34,483 nucleotides of DNA from a virus: positions 1 through 34,483 of the IMG/VR virus record IMGVR_UViG_3300017517_000002; one strand, given 5' to 3'. Of this stretch, positions 1 to 7,214 are shown piece by piece; position 1 is the stretch's first letter; each line of letters begins with the position of its first letter. The position numbers and the translations under genes are program-made. Below the pieces are notes generated by a model. That model ran no database searches, was not told the origin of the DNA, and saw only the letters and a list, made by a program, of their open reading frames with translations.

Positions 1-252
1 AAACCCACTGGCGGTGACATTCGCGCCCGTATTGTTCTGTGCGGCTTTGAGCCCACTGGCGGTGACATTCGCGCTCGTATTGTTCTGTGCGGCTCTGACC
101 CCACTGGCGGTGACATTCGCGCCCGTATTGTTCCGTGCGGCTTCAAACCCACTGGCGGTGACATCCCCGCCCGTATTGTTCCGTGCGGCTTCAAACCCAC
201 TGGCGGTGACATTCGCGCCCGTATTGTTCCGTGCGGCTTCAAACCCAACCAC
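1..252 (-). repeat. 48-nt in-frame tandem repeat array, left end
   Basis: About five copies of a 48-nt unit; the phrase cccactggcggtgac recurs at 4, 52 and every 48 nt after. Each unit encodes VTASGF-x-AA-x-NNTG plus two residues on the minus strand. The unit length keeps the reading frame whatever the copy number, so gain or loss of units would lengthen or shorten the fibre without breaking it. The same array resumes at the right end of the window. Confidence 0.92.
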
Positions 253-843
253 TGTATGACCGCCGATAGGGTTGCCTGCGCCATCATCACCCGGCGCTTG
301 CGCGCGAATGCCCAAAGCAACACTTTCATCTCCGGCATTGGCTCTGTCCTGACCACTCCCATAATGAATAGTGTCTGTCGCCTCGCCCCCAGTGACGGTG
401 ATGCTCTTATCTGTCGTCACTGAACCAGCGTCAAGAGCGTTCGTCACGGTGGCACTGTCTGTTGTCACCGAACCAGCGGTCACACCATTGGTGACACTGG
501 CACTGTCTGTCGCCAGCGAACCAGCGTCAAGAGCGTTCGTCACAGTGGCAGTGTCTGTCGTCACTGAACCAGCGGTCACACCATTGGTGACTGTAGCGTC
601 GTCTGTGTTTACCGAACCAGCGTCAAGAGCGTTCGTCACAGTGGCGATGCCTGTCGTCACTGAACCAGCGTCAAGAGCGTTCGTCACGGTGGCGTCGTCT
701 GTATCTATTGCACCAGCATTGGTGATATTGTTTGTCTGAATGTCAATATCATTGTTCGGCACATCAATTTTCAACACACCCGCATCTTCGTCAAATTCCA
801 CATCCGGTCCACCCTCTGGACCAAGCGTTATCCGTGATGGCAT
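1..843 (-). CDS. Tail fibre/adhesin, N-terminal part (continues across the contig ends)
   Basis: The frame opens with ATG at 843 and stays open to base 1 without a stop. Because the contig ends repeat, it continues in frame at 34483 and stops at 33974, giving about 444 residues if the 18-nt overlap is collapsed. The start (MPSRITLGPEGGPDV) matches the start of the protein at 32963-33367 and is probably a shared attachment domain. Next come about six 16-residue repeats around TNALDAGSVTTD or TNGVTAGSVTTD, then 16-residue repeats VTASGF-x-AA-x-NNTG. The latter resemble the beta-roll repeats of YadA-like heads and of fibres with NTTG repeats. The gene lies between tail-terminator and tail-tube genes, so it is most likely a receptor-binding fibre. 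True repeat number is uncertain because assembly breaks here. Confidence 0.75.
   Translation of the reverse strand, partial: MPSRITLGPEGGPDVEFDEDAGVLKIDVPNNDIDIQTNNITNAGAIDTDDATVTNALDAGSVTTGIATVTNALDAGSVNTDDATVTNGVTAGSVTTDTATVTNALDAGSLATDSASVTNGVTAGSVTTDSATVTNALDAGSVTTDKSITVTGGEATDTIHYGSGQDRANAGDESVALGIRAQAPGDDGAGNPIGGHTVVGFEAARNNTGANVTASGFEAARNNTGGDVTASGFEAARNNTGANVTASGVRAAQNNTSANVTASGLKAAQNNTGANVTASGF
410..715 (-). repeat. Second 48-nt in-frame tandem repeat array in the fibre gene
   Basis: The string gaaccagcg recurs every 48 nt from 422 (422, 470, 518 and so on), for about six units. Two unit types alternate, encoding ALDAGS and GVTAGS cores, each followed by a VTTD-like segment. The unit differs in sequence from the array at 1-252 but has the same length, as expected for a trimeric beta-structured stalk built from 16-residue turns. 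Confidence 0.9.
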
Positions 844-905
844 ACGCAGTATTTAGACGCTACTCACAAAGACATTTGTGCTTAACACGCTGCGCAAGGA
901 ATCAC

Positions 906-1082
906 TCACCGCGTGATAGGGAAGGTTTCAGCTTGCTCATTCGGAAAGGTGCGGGGAAAGCCAACGTCGGGAATCGTGCCAACGTCAAGCTCACCCTGCA
1001 CGCGCAAATCATCAATGACAGTCACCTCTTCGGCTTCCAGTGTCTCACCTGACTCAACGAATAACTCACCCTTGACAATCAT
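906..1082 (-). CDS. Small structural paralogue (58 aa) of the tail-terminator N-terminus
   Basis: A 58-residue frame from ATG 1082 to TGA 906. It begins MIVKGELFVESGETLEAE and contains DLRVQGELDVG. It is clearly related to the first 37 residues of the protein at 1489-2049 (MIIEGEVFVEPGTTL and DLRVQGELDVG), and less closely to an internal VVIEGELTIEGQLTV stretch in the large tail protein at 26406-29366. The alternating pattern looks like one or two turns of a right-handed beta-helix, as in bactofilin-like folds. The start overlaps the upstream stop as ATGA, so translation is probably coupled. It may be a duplicated domain that became a separate gene, or a capping piece of the tail or fibre. 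Function unknown. Confidence 0.7.
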   Translation of the reverse strand: MIVKGELFVESGETLEAEEVTVIDDLRVQGELDVGTIPDVGFPRTFPNEQAETFPITR

Positions 1083-1450
1083 CGCACATACGCAGAGCCA
1101 CTGGTTGTGTTGCTCACACCAGAGTCGTCAACAAACTCCACCTCAAGGTGTGGTGAGACAATCCGCGTGTCAGCAACCAACGTGTTGCCTGCGCTTGTGG
1201 ACAAGTCGGCATTCTCACCGTCAGTTATCCGGCCAATCTCGGTTGTCGCATCCGATGTTGCATAAAACACAAGCTCAACCGACACATCCCCGGTTGGGTC
1301 AGCAAACACTGTCACGGTTTGGCCACGCTCTGGCACGCCATCCACGAACGACAGTGTGGTTGTGGCTGCATTTAGGTCATCGCCAACGAATGAGTCAAAG
1401 CCAAATTCGTTTAACTGCTCAAGATAGGAATTTGAATACGTGTATGGCAT
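1079..1450 (-). CDS. Hypothetical tail or fibre-associated protein (123 aa)
   Basis: A 123-residue acidic protein rich in beta-prone residues (Thr, Val, Ser, Asp), starting MPYTYSNSYLEQLNEFGF. It has no signal peptide or membrane segment, and I recognise no family. Composition and position between the tail-terminator-like gene and the fibre block suggest a virion component. The middle part (VFADPTGDVSVELVFYAT) reads like an immunoglobulin-like or beta-sandwich domain, but that is only an impression. Start ATG 1450 lies 38 nt after the upstream stop, and the 3' end overlaps the next gene as ATGA. Confidence 0.7.
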   Translation of the reverse strand: MPYTYSNSYLEQLNEFGFDSFVGDDLNAATTTLSFVDGVPERGQTVTVFADPTGDVSVELVFYATSDATTEIGRITDGENADLSTSAGNTLVADTRIVSPHLEVEFVDDSGVSNTTSGSAYVR

Positions 1451-1488
1451 ATGCTCAAATTGCAGCCAAGATTGTAAAGAGATTTGCC

Positions 1489-2049
1489 CTATGATGCAAG
1501 TCGCTCGGTGGCAACCTCAACGACATAGATAAAGTGGTCAGTCATACGGGCAATCTGTTGCGCGCGGTTGTCAGTTATATCGGTTGGCTCAATCCGGTGA
1601 TGGTTGATAGTGTCAAAGTTATCTGACTGCAAGCCACGCAGGATACCAGTCACGTCCTCTGCAATGTCAAGTGCATTTTGTTGTGTCAGTGATGTACACA
1701 TAATCTGCAACTGTCCCTCTTCTTGCTGTGTGTCCTCTGCACCTGGTGTCACGCCAAAGCGTGTCAGTGTTGTGCCACCCAACGATACGACATAGACAGC
1801 ATCGTCAGCTTCGTTCTCACGGCCACGCACAGTGGTTTCATCATAGCGAAAGACAACCGGCTTGGAGTTCGTAAAGTCAGTGTCTGTCTTGGCATCAAGC
1901 ACGGCAACCACAGTGTTGACTGGGTCACGACTGCTTGAGAAACTCCCAACGTCAAGTTCTCCTTGCACGCGCAAGTCACCAACCACATTAAACTCCACAC
2001 CCTGCAACGTCGTGCCAGGTTCAACGAATACCTCACCCTCAATAATCAT
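1489..2049 (-). CDS. Probable tail terminator/completion protein with beta-helical N-terminal extension
   Basis: 186 residues. The first 37 form the MIIEGEVFVEPG / DLRVQGELDVG element shared with the 58-residue protein at 906-1082. The remainder (VVFRYDE, RENEADDAVYVVSLGG, then QLQIMCTSLTQQNALDIAEDV and a C-terminal strand FIYVVEV) resembles siphovirus tail-terminator proteins. Those typically have a central strand with an 'I.C..T...A..IA..V..IL' helix. It directly follows the HK97 gp10-like gene and a small protein, which is the usual place for a terminator. It starts in an ATGA overlap with the upstream gene. The fold assignment is inference from pattern and position. Confidence 0.6.
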   Translation of the reverse strand: MIIEGEVFVEPGTTLQGVEFNVVGDLRVQGELDVGSFSSSRDPVNTVVAVLDAKTDTDFTNSKPVVFRYDETTVRGRENEADDAVYVVSLGGTTLTRFGVTPGAEDTQQEEGQLQIMCTSLTQQNALDIAEDVTGILRGLQSDNFDTINHHRIEPTDITDNRAQQIARMTDHFIYVVEVATERLAS

Positions 2050-2303
2050 GCTGTGATATCCTCCATCGCCATATCGCTTGGCGCGTTATGCAGTTCTTCG
2101 GCATGCGTTCGTAATACCCGCGCAGTGGCAAAGCGTTCACCACAGGTCCCACAGCATAGGCTGGTGTCTGCATTGCGTGTGCTGTCCTGTGTGTCCTGTG
2201 ACTGGATGCGCAATGCCTGGAGTTCTGCGTGAATGCCCAGCAAAATGGCTTTCACACTTGTGTCCTCTAACTGCTGCTCATATTCGTCAGTCTGAAATTT
2301 CAT
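2046..2303 (-). CDS. Small C2H2 zinc-finger protein in the connector region
   Basis: About 85 residues from ATG 2303; ATG 2327 or an upstream start at 2360 would also fit but would overlap the preceding gene more. The start reads MKFQTDEYEQQLEDTSVKAI. The N-terminal half looks helical (a short coiled coil). The C-terminal half holds CGTC-x12-H-x4-H, a classic C2H2 finger (CGTCGERFATARVLRTH). A zinc finger between neck and tail-terminator genes is unusual. It might be a nucleic-acid-binding protein coexpressed with the connectors, or the finger may stabilise a structural protein. The stop overlaps the next start as ATGA. Confidence 0.65.
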   Translation of the reverse strand: MKFQTDEYEQQLEDTSVKAILLGIHAELQALRIQSQDTQDSTRNADTSLCCGTCGERFATARVLRTHAEELHNAPSDMAMEDITA

Positions 2304-2736
2304 CGTCAATATATTCTGCTGGGTCATGTTTCCGATACCAGTCTGCTTGTGCATCTGCACCTGGTATCAAGAAGGGTTGTGGTGTGATTCCCTCTTGTGC
2401 AATTTTCCACTGGACATAATACGCTAATCCAGTATCGCCACCAACACGCCGTGCCCATTCTTTGAGCGGTTGTATAGGCGGCCAATATGGGTCTGTGCCA
2501 AACTCCATAGGTAGCGCATGGGGTTGGCTACCAACACCCCACACAACCTCCTGTCCACGCACCTCTGGAACAAACTGTGCCAGTGACATACGCAAGTTAC
2601 CACGGTCCTCTGGCACCCGCTCCATACTGACGTTTTGTCCAAACTGCGCGCCATCAATCATAAACTCTCTCAACCCGTCTGTAAAGCTTGGCCCAATCCC
2701 GTCAATCAAGCTAAAATCTATCTCTGCGTCTATCAT
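2287..2736 (-). CDS. HK97 gp10-like neck/tail-completion protein
   Basis: 149 residues. The stretch ALPMEFGTDPYWPPIQPLKE, followed by WARR and later a short helix and PQPFL, is the signature of HK97 gp10-like proteins, which bridge the head connector and the tail. The N-terminal VPEDRGNLRMSL segment also fits. It overlaps the upstream DUF4054-like connector by 4 nt. Length is normal for the family. Role in head-tail joining is established for the family; assignment here rests on motif and order. Confidence 0.78.
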   Translation of the reverse strand: MIDAEIDFSLIDGIGPSFTDGLREFMIDGAQFGQNVSMERVPEDRGNLRMSLAQFVPEVRGQEVVWGVGSQPHALPMEFGTDPYWPPIQPLKEWARRVGGDTGLAYYVQWKIAQEGITPQPFLIPGADAQADWYRKHDPAEYIDDEISD

Positions 2737-3101
2737 CGTGAGCGCACCACGCCTATCCCCATGCGGTCACGAAGGTATAAATCTTGGAATAGTCGGCCAA
2801 ACCGGGTTTCTGTCAAGGCATTCAAGGTATCACCAGAGACAGTATTGTATGAGACATTCCCACCTTCACCACTTTCACTCTGCGCTTCGCCACCTTCGGC
2901 AAGCTCCCACAAATGCGCAGTCAACAACTCTGTTGCATGGTCTTTGTTGCCAATGAGTGTTGGCAGTGTTGCCACACGGTCACCAAACTGATTTGCAATC
3001 AAATCCTCTGCTGTCTCTAACAGTGTGGACTTGACGTTGCTATCAAGCTGTTGCCACCCTTTAGCAGCATAATCCTCCACGTCGCTGACTGTGACGGCCA
3101 T
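2733..3101 (-). CDS. Head-tail connector, DUF4054-like
   Basis: 122 residues. Features of the DUF4054 connector group are visible: an N-terminal helical region (SDVEDYAAKG), the 'LLTAHLWELAEGG' helix followed by a Gly/Ser/Glu-rich linker, and the C-terminal 'LTETRFGRLFQDLY' segment that in relatives reads 'SLTRYGQEF'. These proteins form a ring beneath the portal. It starts 3 nt after the upstream gene and overlaps the gp10-like gene by 4 nt, forming a tightly coupled connector operon. Confidence 0.75.
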   Translation of the reverse strand: MAVTVSDVEDYAAKGWQQLDSNVKSTLLETAEDLIANQFGDRVATLPTLIGNKDHATELLTAHLWELAEGGEAQSESGEGGNVSYNTVSGDTLNALTETRFGRLFQDLYLRDRMGIGVVRSR

Positions 3102-3104
3102 ACG

Positions 3105-3392
3105 CTATGTTGTCTCTGCGGTATTATCAAATGCCGCACTCAGGTCAATGTCACTGCGTGGAGGCTCCGAATCAGTGATGATTGCAACCATGCGCTGTAT
3201 CTCGTCACTGGTGTGATTACCAGATAGCCAAAATGCAATCTCCATGCCTGCACTTTGCCCGTTCACATCCTCTGTGGGATGTGCTGCTGCAATCCCTTGC
3301 AACACCCATGCATCAGTGTCATTACTTAACGCTATGGCTGACACGCTGTCTGACTCTGGAATGATTGACGGAAATATGCGGTAATCAGCCAT
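3105..3392 (-). CDS. Hypothetical structural protein (95 aa)
   Basis: A 95-residue acidic protein starting MADYRIFPSIIPESDSVSAI. No membrane segment or recognisable motif. It contains a central 'AFWLSGNHTSDEIQRMVAII' segment and a Ser/Asp/Ala-rich C-terminus. It sits between two small connector-region genes, so a minor virion or assembly role is likely by position only. Confidence 0.6.
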   Translation of the reverse strand: MADYRIFPSIIPESDSVSAIALSNDTDAWVLQGIAAAHPTEDVNGQSAGMEIAFWLSGNHTSDEIQRMVAIITDSEPPRSDIDLSAAFDNTAETT

Positions 3393-3436
3393 CGTGAATG
3401 ATTTACAATCGCTGCTGTAAATCCCTATCGGTCATC

Positions 3437-3691
3437 TCACTCACGGATTGACTCAAAGGTGCGCACATCAACATCTGGCTTGGCACCACCTTCACTTTCA
3501 ATACGGGTGTCAGTGACATAACTTGACTCTTTGTTGCCAATCCGCGGCTGAATTGTCTCAAGGTCATACTTTTCTATGTCAATATCACCAAACTCTTTGT
3601 CAATCACATAAGTATCAAACGTTGCCTCTGCCCTAACCTGATGATACTCCTCTGTCAGAACCTTAGAGCGGTCACCATAGCTAAACATCAT
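3437..3691 (-). CDS. Hypothetical connector-region protein (84 aa)
   Basis: 84 residues, Asp/Glu-rich, starting MMFSYGDRSKVLTEEYHQVR. A beta-prone middle section (TFDTYVIDKEFGDIDIEKYD) and conserved-looking charged C-terminus are visible. No family recognised. ATGA overlap with the preceding gene at 3688-3691 implies translational coupling. Its place directly after the capsid gene and a helix-hairpin-helix protein suggests a capsid or connector accessory protein. Confidence 0.65.
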   Translation of the reverse strand: MMFSYGDRSKVLTEEYHQVRAEATFDTYVIDKEFGDIDIEKYDLETIQPRIGNKESSYVTDTRIESEGGAKPDVDVRTFESIRE

Positions 3692-3897
3692 TCTTGGAGT
3701 TCCTCATAGGCGCGCCGAACGTATTTGGTTGCATACTGTGGATAGCCTGCTTCGACATAATCATATGCATAATCAATGCACTCAACCACCTCTGCCTGTG
3801 TGTCAGTGGGTTCTACATCTGCATAAATGGCTTCAATCTTGTCAGCCGTTGACTCACCAACACCTGTTATCTCCAAGAGTTGCTCACGCTTGCTCAT
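3688..3897 (-). CDS. Helix-hairpin-helix protein downstream of capsid (69 aa)
   Basis: Starts at ATG 3897 (MSKREQLLEITGVGESTADK); a GTG at 3918 would add seven residues. ITGVGESTADKI is a helix-hairpin-helix motif of the 'hGhG' type seen in nonspecific DNA-binding proteins, and the same fold occurs in some head-tail connector subunits. The second half is helical with several Tyr residues (YAYDYVEAGYPQYATKY). Position immediately after the major capsid gene supports a connector role that may touch packaged DNA. Confidence 0.7.
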   Translation of the reverse strand: MSKREQLLEITGVGESTADKIEAIYADVEPTDTQAEVVECIDYAYDYVEAGYPQYATKYVRRAYEELQE

Positions 3898-3963
3898 ACA
3901 CACTGCTATGGTTGTCACTGACTTATTCGTTTGTCCTCTAAAGAAGGGTGACTGTCTGACTGT

Positions 3964-5160
3964 TTAGAAGTTCAGCTTGGCCGCAGAATCAGGCTGATGA
4001 TATTGCACATCAAACTCTATTCTGGCGTTGATGGCCTCAAGGTCACGGATTGGGTCATCATATTCTTTCATCTCAATATCCCGGTACAAGTAGATTGCGA
4101 TATTGTCACGGTCATAGACAACCGCGCCAGTGTCACCAGCCGTGTCAAAGTTCCACGTTTCTGCACTTGCTGGGTCAAGCATGCCGTTGCTTGCACGGTA
4201 TCCATCAATGCCAAGCAGTGGGAATGCCACACGGTTGCGAATACCCTCATCGTCACCAAACTCATTGGCACGTGGGATAATCGAGTTGTTCTCTGCGGTG
4301 TCAAACAAGGTCTTGGTAAACTTCGGGTGCTGGACAACGCTGTCTGGCATGAAGTCTGCAAGCTCAACTGACTCAATGCCAGCGTTAATGCTTGCAGTCC
4401 CACGGTTATCCTCCGCGCTTGTGTCAACGTCGTTGCCGGCATCCTCAACAAGCGTGGTGATAAACGCGCGGTTGACTGCGTTCTCACACTGTCGGCCAAG
4501 ATATTCCATGTTCTGCGCAATCACGTCAACAAGGCTCTGGTTAAGCAACTCTTCTGTGGCTGCCATCCCAACACCATGCTTCGTGGTGTTCCATTCCACC
4601 GTATCATATTCGCCAGCGTCATCAGTGATTGCACCACCTTCGGCAACCTTTGGGGCAAACTCAAAGTCTGCACCACGTGGGTGGTCACCACGCTGTCGGT
4701 CAACGTTAATCACGGTGGCTGCATCACGCGCTATCTTGGCCTTGCGCGCGCCTTCTATAACTGTCTCAATAATCTCCTCACGAAACAGTGTGTCAAGGTT
4801 CGCAATACTGTCCTCAAACGCCAGTGCCCGCTTGATGGCGCGGTCAGAATGCACTTTCTTGGTTTCAAATGGTCCATCTGAGCTAAATGCCCCTTTCTCC
4901 ATCACACCAGAAAGCTCACGGAAAGCAGCGCTGTCCTCGTCAAATGCATACTGCTTATCAGGCTGCTGTCCAGGTGATTCCTTGCGGTCAATCCCCAGCT
5001 TGCGATATTCACTATCGTTGACCGGCCATGCACGGCCAACATCCTGTTCACTCAGTCCGCTTGGCACACGCGGGTGTGCAAGCATCAGACCGGCCAATCG
5101 CCAGTTACTATCTCCCTTTGCGAGTTTTGCAATCTCGCGTCGTGCTTCTATTTTAGACAT
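3964..5160 (-). CDS. Major capsid protein, HK97 fold
   Basis: 398 residues. An N-terminal charged helical region (MSKIEARREIAKLAKGD, about 1-110) precedes a shell domain. In the shell domain 'DTLFREEIIETVIEGARKA' reads like the spine helix, 'TKHGVGMAATEELLNQS' like the E-loop/P-domain border, and 'DNIAIYLYRDIEMKEYDD' like the late A-domain segment. Order after protease and decoration genes is the standard one. GGAGG lies 10 nt upstream of ATG 5160, one of the clearer Shine-Dalgarno sequences here, consistent with high expression. No T or G domain insertion is apparent. Confidence 0.85.
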   Translation of the reverse strand: MSKIEARREIAKLAKGDSNWRLAGLMLAHPRVPSGLSEQDVGRAWPVNDSEYRKLGIDRKESPGQQPDKQYAFDEDSAAFRELSGVMEKGAFSSDGPFETKKVHSDRAIKRALAFEDSIANLDTLFREEIIETVIEGARKAKIARDAATVINVDRQRGDHPRGADFEFAPKVAEGGAITDDAGEYDTVEWNTTKHGVGMAATEELLNQSLVDVIAQNMEYLGRQCENAVNRAFITTLVEDAGNDVDTSAEDNRGTASINAGIESVELADFMPDSVVQHPKFTKTLFDTAENNSIIPRANEFGDDEGIRNRVAFPLLGIDGYRASNGMLDPASAETWNFDTAGDTGAVVYDRDNIAIYLYRDIEMKEYDDPIRDLEAINARIEFDVQYHQPDSAAKLNF

Positions 5161-5571
5161 TTACACTCTCCCTCCAGTAAGAACTGTGGCAACGAATCTG
5201 TCACCTTGCGCACCTGCGGCTTCATGCGCAACACCAACCGAGTTATCACTCCCTGTGCCACTGCCAACCTCACCCTCTTCACCCGTTGCGCCAAGTGAGG
5301 TAACTTGCTCACCAGCAGCCACTGCAGCACCTGCAGTCAATCGCACCCGCGCACCATCACCAAGCACCATGACGGTGTCACCAGCAGCAACAGATTGTGC
5401 TGAAACACCAATCACTTGCTCACCATCTGTGTCACTGGGTGCTACACTGTTATCACTGCTAATCTTGACGACTTGTCCGGCAAGAACGTCCTCATCAGCA
5501 GTAAATGAATATGCAGTCCCTTCAGGAGGACGCATTAATTCCACGTCGTTGAGTAATTCGCTGAAAGCCAT
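5161..5571 (-). CDS. Capsid decoration protein, DUF2190-like
   Basis: 136 residues, Val/Gly/Ala/Asp-rich and predicted all-beta, starting MAFSELLNDVELMRPPEG. Segments such as 'DVLAGQVVKISSDNSVAPS', 'IGVSAQSVAAGDTVMVL' and 'RVRLTAGAAVAAGEQV' match the repeated beta pattern of DUF2190-type decoration proteins, which bind the outside of HK97-fold capsids. It lies immediately upstream of the major capsid gene with no gap (stop at 5161, next start 5160). Confidence 0.75.
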   Translation of the reverse strand: MAFSELLNDVELMRPPEGTAYSFTADEDVLAGQVVKISSDNSVAPSDTDGEQVIGVSAQSVAAGDTVMVLGDGARVRLTAGAAVAAGEQVTSLGATGEEGEVGSGTGSDNSVGVAHEAAGAQGDRFVATVLTGGRV

Positions 5572-5628
5572 GCTTCTACGTGGGTCTTGACGGCATGTCG
5601 TAAAAGGGGTTTGCCCTTACGTGCCTAT

Positions 5629-7140
5629 TCAGTATGGATTTGGGTCACGGACAAATGAGATATTGTCGCTATCAGTGTTGTCTGCATCAACCGTTGCATC
5701 ACCACTCATGGTTTTGCGTGTGCTGCGGTCAGGTTTGTCCTCAAGCGCAGACAGCCGTTTGTCAATATGCTCTGTTGAAGCCTCAAGCTCTTGCACAATC
5801 TCAGCGTCAGGCAACTCGCTGAGTTGTTCACTGGCTGCATGCTCCATTTGCGTCACCTCTTCTTCAAGGGTTTGCATGCGCTGTTTGAGAGCCTGCATTT
5901 CCTCCATCACATCCATATCCTCCTCCTCCTCCTCGTCCATGCCTTCTTGCATGGCTGCGTCCTCGTCCTCCTCGTCGTCCTCGTCCTCGTCCTCCTGCAT
6001 GCCATACGAGGCATTTTGCATTTCCTCTTCACTGCCAGGCATATCGTCCTCCGTCAGTTCACCCATAAGCTCATCGTGCAGGCTTTGAGCCATGTCCATA
6101 ATCTCATCATCTGACATGCCCGTTGTATCAATACCTGCAGCCTCCATTGCGCTCCTCAAGTCCTCTGGGTCAGCCATAAGCAATCTTTCACTCTCGTGGG
6201 TGTAAAGGGTTCGTGCTTCACTCAAGGCAACACCTCTTTGTGCAGTCTGTCTGGCAAAGGCAGTTGGCTTTGACGCTGGGTTTGCAACCAACCCAAGCCC
6301 AGAAATGTTACCCTTCGTCAACTCTTTCATGTCACGAACTTCGTTATAGACAATCTGCTGACCCTCTGCCTGAATCTCTACTGATGGTCCTCCAAACCCT
6401 TTGGCACCATTTGTCTCAAGGGTTTGCTTGAGATTCTCATCTGCATATGCTCCAGCGCTATTGCTTGTGTCAATCTTCAAGTCAGCAAATAGCTCACCAT
6501 CGTCAGCCTTGGCATTCAGCAGCGTACCCACGTCTGACACCTCATTGTCGGTGTCATGCATAATGTTGATTGAATTATTTTCAATCACCTCAAGGTTCTG
6601 CAACCCGCGCGGGGAATACCAAATCGTCTCACCACTGCCTGAATCTGTCCAGGTGCCAGACTGCAAAATCTTGACGTTCTTGTAGACAACTTCTGTGTCA
6701 GATAACTTTTCACGCTCTATTGGCTTGGTGGAAAACTCTGCCAAGGCAAATTGCGCGCCATTGCTCAGGCTTGGCCCAATCTGTCCAGTGTCCTCTGTCG
6801 GAATCTCACGGCATTCACCAGCAATTTCAACTTGCCCAGCCGGACAGGAATCTGACTGTGTCCGCATGTCTGGCACATCGTCATCTGGCACACAGTTTGG
6901 CACAGTCCTGCCGTTTTGCTCTTTTGTGCCAACCATTGTATACCCGTCCCAACATGGGTCCTCCTGCAGCATTGCATCATCAACGGTGTCTGACTGCTTG
7001 ATAGCATCAATCTCGCTATCTGATAATGCTTGCGCGCCTTCTACAGTCCGCTTGATAGACGCACAATATGCCTCTGGGTCATCCTTGTCACCGTTGTCAA
7101 GCACACACGCATCAAAGTCCTCGTAATCAGCAAAGGGCAT
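5629..7140 (-). CDS. Prohead protease fused to acidic coiled-coil scaffold
   Basis: 503 residues in three parts. Residues 1-100 carry two small phage-associated modules: MPFADYEDFDACV / DPEAYCASIK, and DPCWDGYTMVGTKEQNGR followed by PNCVP. Residues about 130-300 look like a herpes/HK97-type prohead protease: candidate catalytic His in NIMHDTDNEVSDVG and candidate Ser in GFGGPSVEI, followed by GLGLVANPASKPTAF. Residues about 330-503 are very acidic with runs of Asp and Glu and a heptad-like MEEMQALKQRMQTLEEEV coiled coil, typical of a scaffold. A protease-scaffold fusion is common, with the scaffold removed after assembly. The protease active-site assignment is tentative. Confidence 0.75.
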   Translation of the reverse strand: MPFADYEDFDACVLDNGDKDDPEAYCASIKRTVEGAQALSDSEIDAIKQSDTVDDAMLQEDPCWDGYTMVGTKEQNGRTVPNCVPDDDVPDMRTQSDSCPAGQVEIAGECREIPTEDTGQIGPSLSNGAQFALAEFSTKPIEREKLSDTEVVYKNVKILQSGTWTDSGSGETIWYSPRGLQNLEVIENNSINIMHDTDNEVSDVGTLLNAKADDGELFADLKIDTSNSAGAYADENLKQTLETNGAKGFGGPSVEIQAEGQQIVYNEVRDMKELTKGNISGLGLVANPASKPTAFARQTAQRGVALSEARTLYTHESERLLMADPEDLRSAMEAAGIDTTGMSDDEIMDMAQSLHDELMGELTEDDMPGSEEEMQNASYGMQEDEDEDDEEDEDAAMQEGMDEEEEEDMDVMEEMQALKQRMQTLEEEVTQMEHAASEQLSELPDAEIVQELEASTEHIDKRLSALEDKPDRSTRKTMSGDATVDADNTDSDNISFVRDPNPY

Positions 7141-7214
7141 AGTATCAGATTAGCTGCCAAATAGAAGTGTGTTGTGCCTTCTTAGACACATCACCACAAT
7201 AGGTAGCACACACA

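Noticed and set aside
1-252. Regular repeats suggesting a CRISPR array
   Set aside because: The units are contiguous, 48 nt, lack spacers and are in frame with a fibre gene.
865-880. CACAAA-GACA-TTTGTG hairpin before the fibre gene as a terminator
   Set aside because: A short stem with no T-run on the minus strand, inside a continuous late operon; not enough support.
4130-5590. A 486-residue plus-strand open frame opposite the capsid and decoration genes
   Set aside because: Ser/Pro-rich shadow translation of two well-supported minus-strand structural genes.
5621-6088. Ser-rich plus-strand frame opposite the scaffold region
   Set aside because: Antisense reading of Asp/Glu codon runs of the protease-scaffold gene.
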